DNA of 64,000 nucleotides, taken from the NCBI GenBank assembly GCA_004154925.1, contig QJNS01000008.1, positions 496,001 through 560,000 on the forward strand, given 5' to 3'. Below the pieces are notes generated by a model that was not told where the DNA came from, ran no database searches, and saw only the letters and a program-made list of their open reading frames with translations. Position 1 is the stretch's first letter. Every line of letters begins with the position of its first letter. Positions 24,801-36,037 of this stretch are shown piece by piece. A program made the translations under genes and the position numbers. The stretch comes from Monosporascus cannonballus. Its lineage: Eukaryota; Ascomycota; Sordariomycetes; Xylariales.

Positions 24801-25941
24801 GCCATAAGTGGCATAATATATATTTAAGCCGAATTATATTAGTGAGTTTATTTCCGTTTGTTTAATGAGTTTAGATTATCTCTTAAATATAGATTTTTAA
24901 TTATTTTAACAGGGCGTTTTAAGTATCTTATATTATATTACCTTATATCCTATTTTGTTATAATTAAAGCATTTAATTTGGTTTTAGTTTTTCTTATAAA
25001 TAGCCTCTACCTTTATAGGTTCTGGTTTTATGCTGTAAAAAGTATTACTGCGTCGAAAGCGCTAATATTAGCCGTATATCGGGGTTTTTTATTATTTTTT
25101 CTTTTAATGCCTTTAATACGTTAAACGTGTTATCTATTATCGATCTTAATTATTATAACGATATAATCCAATAAATAATTAAGCCGATTAAACTTAACAA
25201 ATCTTTTCTTATATTTTTAAGCCGTTAAAAAACGTTATATTAAGGTTCTTTATTTTTAACTTAATTTAAAGGCTCAGTAAACAAAAGTAATAACGTAACT
25301 ATATTTTAATCGTTTTTATCGTAATTACTGAATTTATATTTCGGATTTTCATTCTTTATTCAATATTTTATAAACTTTTATTAATATTTAGATAAATTAT
25401 TTGTAATCGTTATATATTTACATTATTTTTAAGTTTCGTTTTTGGATTAGGAAAATACCGTATTTTCCAATAGCAGTTTTAAATTAAATTACTATATTTC
25501 CAGTAAATCGTCTAATTATAATATTAGTTCATAAAATGAGCGTAATTAATCGAATAAGAAAATACCCGAAATATATTCAGGATTAAGTTAAAAATAATTA
25601 TAATATGGTTAAAGTTTTATCGAAAAGGTCCAGTTTAAAGGATTTAAGAATTTCCCTTAATTCTTTAGTAAATTTTAGATAAATAACTTACTTTGTTCGA
25701 AAGGGTTTCCAGGTTTTAAAAGCTTTTTTTTCTTAAGTCTTTCTTAAACAGCATAAAAGAAAATTGTAAAATTATTATTATTCTTTTTAAGCTGAAAAAT
25801 ATATTTGTTCATAGTATCCAGGCGTCGGAAATCCTTTTTACGAAAAAAACGAAATTCTTTCTTTTTTTCGGATTTTATTCTAGTATTCGGATTATTAGGG
25901 ACATGGTACGTAGGCTGTTCGGGCTGCTTGTTAGTAAACAT
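24800..25941 (-). pseudogene. gag: Element B gag (type I), RIP-inactivated
   Basis: Start ATG at 25939-25941 is fixed by homology with C: both begin 'MFT(N/S)KQPEQP'. The first 65 codons are open (25744-25941) and include a Lys-rich stretch 'KKKEFRFFRKKDFRRL'. Downstream the frame is broken by RIP stops but remains alignable to C, including 'IKCFNYNKIGYK' near 24960-25010, a zinc knuckle with one Cys and the His lost. No frame remains functional. Confidence 0.8.
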
Positions 25942-25997
25942 AGTATCGGCGATATTTCTTAAAATCTAACGGTATTAATAAATAAAAGCTTATAATG

Positions 25998-26351
25998 TAT
26001 AACGGTTAAGCGGTTTAATCAATTATTAAACCTTAATCGTACGGATTTATATTAGTAAAAATATAGTAGGATTTTAAATAATAAATATAATAATTTATTA
26101 TGTTTCGAAATATTAGAAATATCTTAGATAACGATATTTTATTTTAAACTGAAGCTATTTAATTTATAAAAATAATAAACGTATATATCCTATATCAGCT
26201 TACTGGTTTACTACTAGTAAGTTGGTAATCCGGCTCACCGGCTCACCACCAGTAAGTTGGTGATCCATTACGTAACGTGACCCATTATTTTTTCTTGGCT
26301 TATTTTTGTCGAGGACCGTTTCTGGAGGCCGTAGCCCGTTAGGTCGTAACA
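25998..26351 (-). repeat. 5' LTR of element B
   Basis: 354 bp. Outer end reads TGTTACGACCTAACGGGC on the minus strand; the inner end is TATAACGG. The outer ~150 bp (26200-26351) are nearly free of RIP changes. A TATA-like sequence GGATATATAC lies at 26181-26190 on the minus strand. Two 35-bp repeats occupy 26197-26266. Confidence 0.85.
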
Positions 26352-27085
26352 AATACCAAGAAAGCTTAGTACGAAAAGTACATAAATACCACCTATATAG
26401 ACACCTAGAAATTAGCAAAACTTTAAAACGATTTTAACGTCTACATTTTTTCCCTATAATGAAAATAATAATTCAGAAAATACGACAATAGTACAACCTC
26501 TTTAACAAAACTAAAGTACGATAATATAAGCTTTACGAAAAATTACAATTATTACTAATTGCATAATAACCATAATATGCAATTATATTCGACTTTATTA
26601 CCAAACTCTCTATATCAAAAAAACCCGTTATAAAAATATATTGCGATAGAATTTTCGTAACCGTCGATCGATATAAAAAACTATCCTACTTTTTACTATA
26701 TCGTAAGAATACCAACACCGAACAAATAACATATATTTTCTTTAAATATATTTTCAACATCTGCCGATTACTTATAGAAATTATCTTAAATAAAGGATCA
26801 ATATTTGAATTTAAGTTTCGGCATAGCCTTATAATATAAATCGGCTTAAATCATAAGTTTTTTAGCGCTTTGAAACTATAAAGAAATAAACAAATAAAAC
26901 AAACAAACTAATCTTTAAAAACTTCTTTACGGTATTACATTAATTACGAACAAAATAACAGGGTTAAAAGACTACTTATTACTTAATTAACCTATAATAC
27001 CAGTTATTACGAAAATATCAAAGTAACTCCAGCATATGTAAACTTCGGTTTTATCTTAAAAATTTATTAAAAAAATACGCGATAA
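26352..27085 (+). pseudogene. pol: Element D integrase, first part
   Basis: Retroviral-type integrase core, RIPped. The readable motifs are 'FDFITKLSISK' near 26592-26625 (first catalytic Asp region), 'VTVDRYKKLSYFLLYR' near 26655-26705, 'ITYIFFKYIFNIC' near 26730-26770 and 'EIILNKGSIFEFKF' near 26775-26820 (consensus ISDRGSVF, second Asp region). The reading continues after element C at 42056 onward. The zinc-binding N-terminus of the integrase is cut off at the junction with B. Confidence 0.78.
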
Positions 27086-27310
27086 TGTTATGACCTAACA
27101 GTCTTGACCCTTGACGGACGGTCGGGACCTCAGAGGAAACAAGCCTCGATCCAAGCCAAGAAACCACGTGACTGGTTTAATGGGCTCAAACGTTACCATT
27201 GATTCAGGGACGTTGAGCCAGTTAAGCCACAAAGGGCTCAAAAGGGGCTTAAGGAGACTTAATTAATTAAACATCTTTAAACCAGTCAAAAATACCTTAA
27301 GCCAGAATAA

Positions 27311-27320
27311 GGATATATAC
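27311..27320 (+). promoter_or_regulatory. TATA-like element of the C 5' LTR
   Basis: GGATATATAC. The same box precedes CGTTTATTA in LTRs of B, C (3', near 41862), D/E and G, so it is the likely core promoter of the family. Function inferred from position only. Confidence 0.45.
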
Positions 27321-27387
27321 GCTTATTATTTCCATAACATATATAATACCAGCTTGTAATAATATTTCGTTATTTAAAACGCCTTAA

Positions 27388-27773
27388 TGTAACGAACCTG
27401 TCATACATCCACCTAGAGGTATGAGCAGTATCCAAAAGGGGTCTTGATTTGCAGGTAACAATAGGGCGAGGAATGATTCAGTAATCTGTTCGTTAAAGAG
27501 ATTTAAAGACTTTCCCCTTAATTAGAGAACGGTGCAGTTGCCTCTGAACTGAGGGCTTAAATTGATAGCTAAGGAGCGAAAAACTAAGTAAGTAGCTATC
27601 TACAAAGGAAACCTGAAGTCTTATACCTTCTTCCATTCTTCTGGTGTGATACTGATCTCTTAGATCTGTTAGATCACCTAGATCACTCTAAGTTACGTGA
27701 CTTAGAGTGTGCAACTTTTCCATTTCTGCAGCCCTGGGGCCTCCAGAACGAGTCTGCTCGGGGATCCGTAACA
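27388..27773 (+). repeat. Solo LTR of the Gyp1 family, inside C's 5' LTR
   Basis: 386 bp, TGTAACGAAC ... GATCCGTAACA, flanked by CTTAA (27383-27387) and CTTCA (27774-27778), a 4/5 match to a target duplication. It aligns with the Gyp1 LTR at 5433-5871 but is essentially unmutated. It contains a 10-bp inverted repeat CACTCTAAGT (27684-27693) / ACTTAGAGTG (27700-27709). Orientation is given relative to the Gyp1 LTR as written on the plus strand; by Gyp1's coding sense the solo LTR is minus. Confidence 0.85.
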
Positions 27774-27939
27774 CTTCAGTATTACGAAACGTAATACGTT
27801 ACTGTATTTATTGCTTAATTTCTTCCCATACTTTTTTAATATAAACCTATTCGTTTAAAATTTAGTAATTAGTTAAACCGTTTAACCGTTATACGTTATA
27901 AGTTTTTGTTTAATAATATCGTTAAACTCTGAGCAATAT

Positions 27940-28059
27940 GTGATGATATGCACAGCTAGTCCTTATAAGGTGGATTTGGGTGCCCAAACCCCAATTGGGG
28001 ATTTGGAATTGCTGATCTTTTGGTCTTGTGGTTAGCGTCGCACCCTCGCTTATCTCACA
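27940..28059 (+). mobile_element. 120-bp insertion with a tRNA-like segment (SINE-like)
   Basis: Inserted in C's leader, 16 bp before the gag ATG. It is flanked by CAATAT on both sides (27934-27939 and 28060-28065), which uninterrupted copies have once. It is unmutated. The right part, GGTCTTGTGGTTAGCGTCGC (28022-28041) followed by ACCCTCGCT, resembles the 5' half of a tRNA gene with an A-box-like TGGTCTTGTGG. No B box is visible. The left part has a palindrome CCTTATAAGG and a hairpin CAAACCCC-AATT-GGGGATTTG. It could be a SINE fragment or a captured tRNA half. Confidence 0.5.
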
Positions 28060-28531
28060 CAATATCGCCGACATTATGTTTACTAGCAAGCAGCCCGAAC
28101 AGCCTATTTACCATGTCCTTAATAACCCGGACCTTCAAATGGAATCTAAGTGGGAAAAAAAGCAGTTTCATTTCTTTTGCAAAGAAATTTTTTAATACCT
28201 GGATATTATAAAGGAATATATCCTTTAGCTTAAGAAAGATAATAATGATTTTACGACGTCTTTTTAAGCCGCCTATCAGAAATTTAAGGAAAAAAGGAAG
28301 ATTTTTGAAAGTGGAAAGCTTTCTTCGAACAAGCCAGATTATTTAGCTGAATTTTATTAAGAAATTTAAAAAGTCCTTAAACCTCTTAAACCAGAATTTT
28401 GCAACGGGATCTTAATTAAGCTATAACTGTTTTTAACTTAATGCCGAACATATTTTAAGTACTTTCTTATTCGACTAATTACGCCCATTATACGAATTAA
28501 ATTCGTAATCGAATAATTTACCAAAAACGCG

Positions 28532-28737
28532 TGTGAGAATATAGCCCCTATGAGGATGAGGCTGGTAGCCGACCAGCCACCGATCAGCCACCGACCCACT
28601 TACTAGTATAAATCCACCATCTGGCAGCTAGTAGAAAACGCCAGATGAAAATAACTTAATATATTTATTTTTTAAAATCTGCTTTACAACTGGTCGGAGA
28701 TTATTTTACCCAGCCCATAGCTATTTATTATCTTATA
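28532..28737 (+). repeat. 5' LTR of Gyp3
   Basis: 206 bp, TGTGAGAATATAGCC ... TTATCTTATA. The first ~90 bp are unmutated (GGCTGGTAGCCGACCAGCCACC is intact apart from context), the inner part is RIPped. The partner LTR shows the opposite gradient. Confidence 0.93.
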
Positions 28738-28899
28738 CTTCTTTTATTTGCCATAAAGGATAACGCGATAATTACCAGAAGTAAAATTCGTTAATTGCAA
28801 AATGAACTTAGGTTACTAATTAAGGAAACCGCCGATCGGAACCTAATTAACGAACGATCAATTATGGTACGGAAATAAGCGAAAGAACTTATAACGGAG

Positions 28900-30110
28900 C
28901 CCTAACGGGCAAAAAACTATAATTCCCGGGATCCTAAATCTCTTTATACATATAATAAAAACGTATCCCGATAACCGTTAGTTAAACGGTCGGAGAACGG
29001 GCGTAATATAACGAACGCGTCCCGGAATTTAAAGTAAAAAAAGGTTAAACCTTTTAATAATAATTATATTTTGGAAATTATTCGTTAATAAAATAAATAA
29101 TAGTCGGAATTATTCCGATAGCTGGCCGAATAATAAGTAATAACATAAGTTAAAAAAGCAAAGCTTTATAAGCTAATTGCGATATCGTCGTAAAAGCCTA
29201 AAGGCGATAAGCAAATACCGCGTTATAATTACCCGAAATTTTTTAAATACGCGTTAATCAAAAAAAATTAAATAAAAGCTGTTACGGAAGCTTACGCCGA
29301 AAAGCCAGGGCGAAATACCTTTACCTATATTTAATAGGCCATAAGTTATGTAAATATTTTCATTGCGAACGCGTAACGATTATACCGCGTTACGCTTAAT
29401 TATTTTAATTACGAAAAAAATTAAAAATAAAAGATTTATAGATTTTTATTAGGAAAAATTACGTAAATCCCAATTTTTTCGATAGGGAATATAGAGAACA
29501 ATTTATGAAATTACGATAACGATTTGATTAATCGCCGTTAAATTTTAACATTAAATAAAGGTTTTTAATATATATAATAAAACTTACGAATAGTTTTAAT
29601 TCGGAAAATAATCGAAATAATAAACGTTTTGTTTTTGATTATTTTTACAAATTAATATTAAGGTTACGAAATACCTTATTACGAAAAAACATGAAATTGG
29701 AATAAATTAATAATACGGCAAATAAGGTAAAACGTTACTAAAACGTTTAGAAAAAGGCGAAAAAAAAACCGATTATTTTTTGCTAAATGTATTAATAAAA
29801 ATAAACGATTCAATTTTAACGTTTTCGAGAAAAGAAATCTTTAAAATAAATTAAAAATACCGGGTAAAAATGATAAGGACCGTAAATGTTTTTATATTCC
29901 GAAAGCAAATAATCGCCGATTTAATTCCGATCGGAATAAATCCGTATAATTTAATATCCTTAATTTTCATAAAGGCTTATTTAAATATTATAATTATAGG
30001 AAGCCAGATTATAAAAACGTAAATTGCAAATTTAAAAAGGATATAAAACCTTATTATTCCGGCTATATAAAAAGAAATTTCCGAAAGACGTATAAATCGT
30101 TATAATATAT
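28900..30110 (+). pseudogene. gag: Gyp3 gag, RIP-inactivated
   Basis: Only the C-terminal zinc knuckle is readable: 'KYYNYRKPDYKNVNCKFK' near 29975-30030, matching C-x2-C-x3/4-H-x4-C with Cys and His changed to Tyr and Asp-Tyr by RIP. The upstream 1 kb is assigned by position. No start codon could be fixed. Confidence 0.65.
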
Positions 30111-30119
30111 AACGATAAA

Positions 30120-33100
30120 TCAAATGAATCCCTAAATCTAAACCGAAAATAAAGCTGGAATAGGCGTATATGTTTAATTTATATCGGCTGATAATTACAA
30201 AATGGTTAAAATAAAGCCGCTTTTTAAAAAAAGGGCATTTATTAAGAAAAATATAAGGAATATGGCGGTAGAAATAGATACGGATACCGGAATATAAATA
30301 CATATTATAAGCAAAAAGTTAGCGAAAAAACTTAACTTTGAATTAATTTCCGTAAATATTCCGGGCCTTATCGGCATTAATAACGTATATATTAAAATGT
30401 TATAACGCTTACAAAGGGTTTGTTAATATAATAAATAATAACGGGAATAAACGAAAATTTAAGCAAATTTACTTTATAATATACCGTAATCGGAAAACGT
30501 CCGGTTTTTTTATTATTTAAACCCGGAATCAATAAATTAAAAGTTTTATTAAATATAATTATATATTAATGGTTATACAGACCGTTATAAATAATTAGTA
30601 AATAAGAAATCGTAAATTTAATATATTCCGATAAGCAAATTTATATTATTCATTTGATAAGCTTAATTAAAAAATTAAATTTTCCGGAATTCGGAGAATA
30701 ATACAAATAAGGGTTAACCGACTTTTTTATATATTTGAAGAATTTCCGGCGAATATATTCCGAAAAAGTAATAACAAAATATTTTAGATATTAAGGGCAA
30801 AATATATAATAAATTTAATCCCAAAGCAAACGTCTTTATCTGGTTTAATTTACATTATTTCGGAAACATAAAAAAGGATATTCGAAAAATATATCTAAAA
30901 ATCTAGAAATAGGCCGGATACGGTATTTACAAATCGACGTAAAAATACCAATATTATTTGTATTTAAAAAGGATAACAATTTCTAATTATATTAATTATA
31001 AGGGGTTAAATTAAGTAATAATAAAAAACCGATATCTTTTACCTTTAATTTAAAAAATAATAAATCGCTTAAAATTAAATAAGGTATTTTCGAAAATTAA
31101 TTTTAAGAATATTTATTACCATATTAAAATTAAAGAGGGCGATTGCTAAAAAATTGCTTTCCGAACGTAATATAAACATTTTAAATATATGGTTATATTA
31201 TTTAATTTTATTAACGTATTAATTATATTTTAACTTTATATACGTAAATTAATAACTGGATTAATTAATTATATATATATAGTATATTTCAATAATATAA
31301 TGATTTATTTGGATAACGAAAGAAAGTATGTAAAATATTTTTAATTAATTTAAAAACGGTTATTATAATATTAATTATTTCCGAAAACATTTAAATACGA
31401 ATTCTTTTCAAAAAAAACAAAGTTCTTAAGATTTATAATTAATATTAATAGTTTAAAAATGGACCGCCGATAAGTTAATATTATTAAAATATAACTAAAA
31501 CCAAAATTACTTTATAATATTTAAATATTTTTAGAATTTGCAAATTTTTATCGGAAATTTAACGCTTATTATTTGTATATTACCGAACTTAGTATTAAGC
31601 TTTTAAAAAGGGCGTAAAATAAAGGAAAAACAGAAAAATTCCGGTAACCCGAAAAAATCAAAAACATGTTCCGAAATTTAAAAAATACCTTTTAGTCGGT
31701 GACCATTTTCCCATATTAGGATAACGCCAAAAATATTAAGGTTAAAATAAACGCCTTAATAAAAAGTATATTAAGGATATTTTTATAAAAATATGGAAAA
31801 TATTAACGTCTAATTATATATTAATCGCAAAAGTTAAATTGTTACCGCCTGGTCACCCGTAAGAGCTCCAGAGTATATATGCAGCTGTAAGCACCAGAAT
31901 GATTGTCACAATTGCGATTATTCCACCGATCTTTTGCCCTGGTGGCGTGATGGTATGGTGCAGCTATAACATAAATTTAACCGAAAAATAATAAGTTATA
32001 AAATAATAAAAATTATTGGCGTTTATAAAAAGCTTAAAATATGAACGGTAATACCGTAAGAATACGGAAAAAAGTTTTTTAATACTTATCGATTATATTG
32101 CGCCAAAAGACATAATAAAGGTGCCGGCGCATAACTTTAAAAAAAATTAACCTAATAAATTTACCGCCTTACGTAAATTAATTTGAAAATTTAATACTAA
32201 CCGGATGCATTTAATCCGGTAGATAAGTTATTTAAACCTCCGGATTATATATTTAAAAAATTCGGATATAAAAATTTAATTCTTACGTTATCCAAAAAAA
32301 TCGGATTTACGAATAATATGTCGGAAAACGTACGGAAAACGATTATAAATACATAACGTAACTTAAAGCCTTATAAAAAAATAAAAGGCCTTATAAAAGT
32401 AACGCAAAATTCGTTCGTTATAAAATTCCTGAATAAAGTGTAAGTAACGGAAGCTGAAGTAATTACTATTCGCATAAAAAAACGGAAATTTTCGTTATAT
32501 AATTACAAATAGTTTTCGAAAGAAAAAGAAAAAATTATGTATTTGTCGAATTTATCGTTTACGAATAATAATGCAAATACAAATCGTAATAATAACATAA
32601 TTAATAGTTAAATAACGGTAATTATAAATTATAACCGTATTACGATCGAATTCCGAAGAGTTTAAAAAAAACGAAATTAATATTAAAATTATTATTTATA
32701 ATTAATACTTTTTACGTTCTTTAGTAAAAAGGTTATTTAAGGACGAAACGGCATTTTAACCGAAAGTTTTCCGATAATTTTACGATTAATTTCAAAAACT
32801 GTAAATTAAGAACTTAAATATTATAAAGTTAATACGGATAACTAAATGTTAAACAGGAATAAAAGAAAAATATTTCTTAAATTTAAATAAAGTTTTATAT
32901 TATCGAGATAAATCCGTAATCCTATCGCAAGGCGCTTTACGGAAACAATTAATGAATTAATATTATAATAATTTAAAAAGCAATATATAAAATATATCCG
33001 TACGCTAAAATTAATGATCAAAAGTTTTTATTGGGAAAATATAATAAATAATGTCCGAAAATATATTAAGTAATATCTAAATTATTAAGGCATAATAAAG

Positions 33101-33600
33101 GTATGTTATAAATTATATAGATAATTATAAGTTTTGTTATTACTTAAATAATTCTTTTAAAATTTCTCGATATATTTTATTACGGGATTTCCCAAAAATT
33201 TAAGTTTAAATAAGTTAAAGTATAACGTAATCCTGGTAATTATCGACCGTTTTACGAAATTACAATTATTTATCCTTATAATTTAAATTTTAATTACAGC
33301 CGAATTAACCTAATTACATTATAATAAAGTTAAATATAAATTCGGTACGTTAACTAAGATTATTAACTATAAAAATAAGTTATTAATAAATTAATATTAG
33401 GCGGAATTGTATAAAAAACGAAAAATAAAACTGCAAATATTAATAATTTATTATTTACAAACCGATAAATAAACGGTACGTGTTTATTAAGTTTTAAAAT
33501 ATTATTTCCGTAATTACATTAATAAGTATTAAAATAACTAAATAAAATTATTACGAAACGCGTTTACCGGCCGTTTTTCGTTTAAAATCTTATACAAGTA
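30120..33600 (+). pseudogene. pol: Gyp3 pol (PR-RT-RH-IN), RIP-inactivated
   Basis: Protease: 'MAVEIDTDTGI' near 30258-30290, followed by 'IISKKLAKKLNFELISVN' (consensus DTGAxxxxIS). RT: 'HIKIKEGDC', 'IAFRT' and 'YKHFKYMV' near 31120-31200, then 'IVYFNNIMIYL' near 31285-31315 (consensus VYLDDILIYS; both Asp lost). RNase H: 'KYGKYWRPIIYWSQKLN'-like residues end at the mini-LTR (31840), and the domain resumes with 'ELLAFIKSLKYER' after 31980. Integrase: 'YNVILVIIDRFTKLQLF' near 33216-33270 and 'KRKIKLQILIIYYLQTDK' near 33420-33470 (consensus TAYHPQTDGQTE). Confidence 0.8.
31840..31971. repeat. 132-bp solo mini-LTR inside Gyp3 RNase H
   Basis: TGTTACCGCC ... GCTATAACA, flanked by TAAAT on both sides (31835-31839 and 31972-31976), splitting the RNase H frame between the SQKLN and NLTEK codons. 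It is unmutated and GC-richer than its host. TG..CA ends, a 5-bp duplication and a TATA-like GAGTATATATGC suggest an LTR of about 130 bp, shorter than any other here. Parent element not present in the window. Confidence 0.7.
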
Positions 33601-35831
33601 TTATTTAAAGATAATAAAATACTTTTTATAAATATTTAAATAATAAATATATAAAATTAAAAAGCGCCTCGAAAAGAAAACGGTTATTTATCAAATAATA
33701 TACGAATATTAGGAAAACATTACGGTAACACAAAAAATACATTATAATTAATATTATATGCCCATAAAACTTTAATTAAAGTAATAAAAAAATTTATCAA
33801 TTAAAATTTTAATTTTAAAAATAAACAATTCGTATTTATTTATATCCGGGTTACGATTAAAAAACGTATAAGTTTCCAAATATATAAAATAATCCTTTTT
33901 ATTAAATATTAACGAATATATACTATGTTTTTAATATTTTCATAAAATTATAATATAACCGGGAGTTAGTTAATATTTAAATAATGTTACCGGACCTAAT
34001 AGAAAATAGGAAAAATAAATAATAAAATATATTATCCATTACCGAAATAATTAAGGATAATGCGAATATCTAATTAAATAAAAAAGCTGGTTCGCCAAAT
34101 ATAATACGTAAAAACCTTAAAAACAATTTAAATATATGCTTAAGATATTATAATATTACGAAAAAAAATTAAATACGTATATAAAAAATAAAACGACCTA
34201 GAAATTGCAGCATAATAATAACTTAATCGGAGGTTAATTGCGTAATAATTACAAAAATTATAAAGAATAATTTTAAATAAAATTAAAATATTAATATTAA
34301 AATATTACTTAATTATATAATCACTTTTAAGCCTTTGGGAAAAATTATTTTATTATATATTAATCGGAAACCTATAAATAATGTAAAAGAAATTAAATTT
34401 TATTTTAAGCATAAAGTTTCGCGTTTAATTATTAAGTTTTGCGTTAATTAGTGTTTAATAAGCGTATTAAAAAAATTAATATAGGAATATTAGAAAATAA
34501 TTGGAAAATATATAACGGCAAAAAAGGGTACGTTTATTAAATTTATTAAGCGTAAAACCCGGAAAAAATTTAAAAGCGTTTTTTTTTTATAAAAACAAGG
34601 GTTTGAGTAACCGGAATATAATTTGTTATTAGTCGGAAATCAGGCGCTATTTTTGAAATGTTTAATATATTTAGGTTTAGTAATAATTTTGCCGAGCAAA
34701 GTTATTTTTTAATTATAATTATTAATAAGTATTAAAGTTTCGTTAAGGCGTCGAAAAACGGGCGGAAAATGTTCGTAAACGGAAAACGTAATAGCATAAC
34801 GGCTTTCGAAAATTGTTTTATTTATAAAGGTATTTTAAAATTTTACTTAATTGGAAAAATATTGCGAAATATTAAGAAAAAGACCGTAATATTTACAAAA
34901 AGAATTTAAATTTATAAATTCATAAAACGGCGTTAAAATTAGATTTTCGCAATTATGACGGACGATCGGAAATTAACTTTAATTATATTAAAAAACGATG
35001 TTTTTTTAATAATAACCGTATTACGGGCGAATTTGGCGTTACGAAAAACGTTAAGTTCACGACCGACCGTAATTATGTCGGAACGTTTATATTAGGTATT
35101 TATAATATAAACCTTTTCGAGTTTATCGATTAATTCCTAATTATTAATACCGAATTAAAAAGCCGTTTGGGCGGTACCTTTCAAAATAATCGGAATTTAA
35201 ATAGAAATTAAATAATAATATTAATAATATTAAAAATAGTTATTTATTACGCAAAACGTTTTGTAATAATAATTAGCTATAACGTAATTTAAGGCATTTG
35301 GAACCTAAACGCAAATTATACGGTAATCGAAATAACGTTATGTTACGTAAATATAATATGGTGTATTGCTGCCCGTAATACGATTAATATTTATTTTATT
35401 ATCGGCGTCCAAGGGATAGCGTTAAAAAAATTCTTAATTTTCCTTAATATTAAAATATTATTTTTCCTGGAATTCCTTATGAAAAGAAAATATAGGAAAC
35501 GGAAATAATATACAAAATAAACAGAAAAAAACGAAATAAAAATAAAGAAAAATGAAAAATCGAAAAAAACGCGTACGCAGTAAAAATAAAGATTTAAGCG
35601 TAAAGGGAAAAAAAAGTAAATAAAATAAGGTTAAAAATGAATTATAATAAGGAATTAGGCGAAATATAATTAATGACGTAATATAATACGTATAAATTAT
35701 TACGGCAACCATTTATAATATAATATAACGGTAAATTATCGGCAAGTATATATAATTAAACCTGTAAAACGCGTTATATTAAATTAATAATAATATTATT
35801 AAGCATTAACAGCTTAAAAAGAGAAAGTAAT
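33600..35831 (+). other. Gyp3 3' region, unassigned
   Basis: More than 2 kb between the integrase and the 3' LTR, longer than a chromodomain and leader would need. I recognise no domain. One open stretch, 34918-35133 (71 codons plus, after a TAA, no ATG at its start), contains 'ITGEFGVTKNVKFTTDRN' and remains alignable past its stop for about 30 more residues. The antisense of the same stretch is also fairly open, so the coding strand is undecided. The K/E-rich plus-strand reading near 35460-35640 is low-complexity. Confidence 0.4.
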
Positions 35832-36037
35832 TATAAAAATAAAGCCCTTATAAGGATAAGGTTGGTAGCCGACCAGCTACCGATTAGCCACCGACCCACT
35901 TACTAATATAAATCCACTATCTGGCAACTAGTGGGAAACGTTAGATGGAAATAACCTAATACACTTATTTCTTGGAATCTGCTTTACGACTGGTCGGAGA
36001 TCACCTCACCCAGCCTACAGCTATTTATTATCTTATA
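35832..36037 (+). repeat. 3' LTR of Gyp3
   Basis: 206 bp. The inner start has become TATAAAAATAAAGCC while the outer end (GACTGGTCGGAGATCACCTC and following) is intact. Followed by target duplication ACGCG. Confidence 0.93.

Larger units (their letters stand above)
22270..26351 (-). mobile_element. Element B: chromovirus-family copy, 3' end missing, two internal deletions
   Basis: Minus-strand copy lying tail to tail with A. It reads 5' LTR (25998-26351), gag of type I, degraded pol, chromodomain region and the start of a 3' tail, ending at about 22270 without a 3' LTR. Compared with C it lacks about 0.6 kb (junction near 23880) and about 1.26 k (junction near 23490). The LTR carries two of the 35-bp units seen in A. 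Immediately outside the LTR the integrase of D begins. Confidence 0.82.
27086..27893 (+). repeat. 5' LTR of element C (split by solo LTR)
   Basis: Begins TGTTATGACC and ends ACCGTTATA. The U3 (27086-about 27300) is nearly unmutated, the inner R/U5 part is RIPped, the reverse of the 3' LTR of the same element. U3 type 2: no 35-bp repeats and no TGATCA palindromes. A 386-bp solo LTR splits it at 27388-27773. Confidence 0.9.
28532..36037 (+). mobile_element. Gyp3: complete Ty3/gypsy retrotransposon inside C gag
   Basis: 7506 bp, two 206-bp LTRs and a perfect target duplication ACGCG (28527-28531 and 36038-36042). Plus strand: gag with zinc knuckle, protease, RT, RNase H (interrupted by a 132-bp mini-LTR) and integrase, then an unusually long 3' region of about 2 kb. 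It belongs to a lineage distinct from A-G, judging by LTR and protein motifs. CpG is especially frequent, CpA/TpG rare. Confidence 0.93.

Noticed and set aside
26200..26418. Open frame of 72 codons, minus strand
   Set aside because: It lies in B's LTR and its flank; no coding evidence. The same holds for the frame at 43365-43562 across D and E LTRs.
28020..28211. Open frame of 63 codons, plus strand
   Set aside because: It spans the tRNA-like insertion and C's gag start in a different frame; gag itself is read from the ATG at 28076.
30100..30377. Two overlapping minus-strand frames
   Set aside because: Antisense shadows of the Gyp3 protease region, whose plus-strand reading has the protease motif.
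31853..31963. Minus-strand frame of 36 codons with a transmembrane-like C-terminus, at first taken for a captured host gene fragment
   Set aside because: The segment has TG..CA ends, a TAAAT duplication and a TATA-like box, so a mini-LTR explains it better; the hydrophobic frame is probably chance.
35458..35712. Minus-strand hydrophobic frame of 84 codons near the Gyp3 3' LTR
   Set aside because: Complement of a Lys/Glu-rich low-complexity stretch; no homologue in the window to support either strand.
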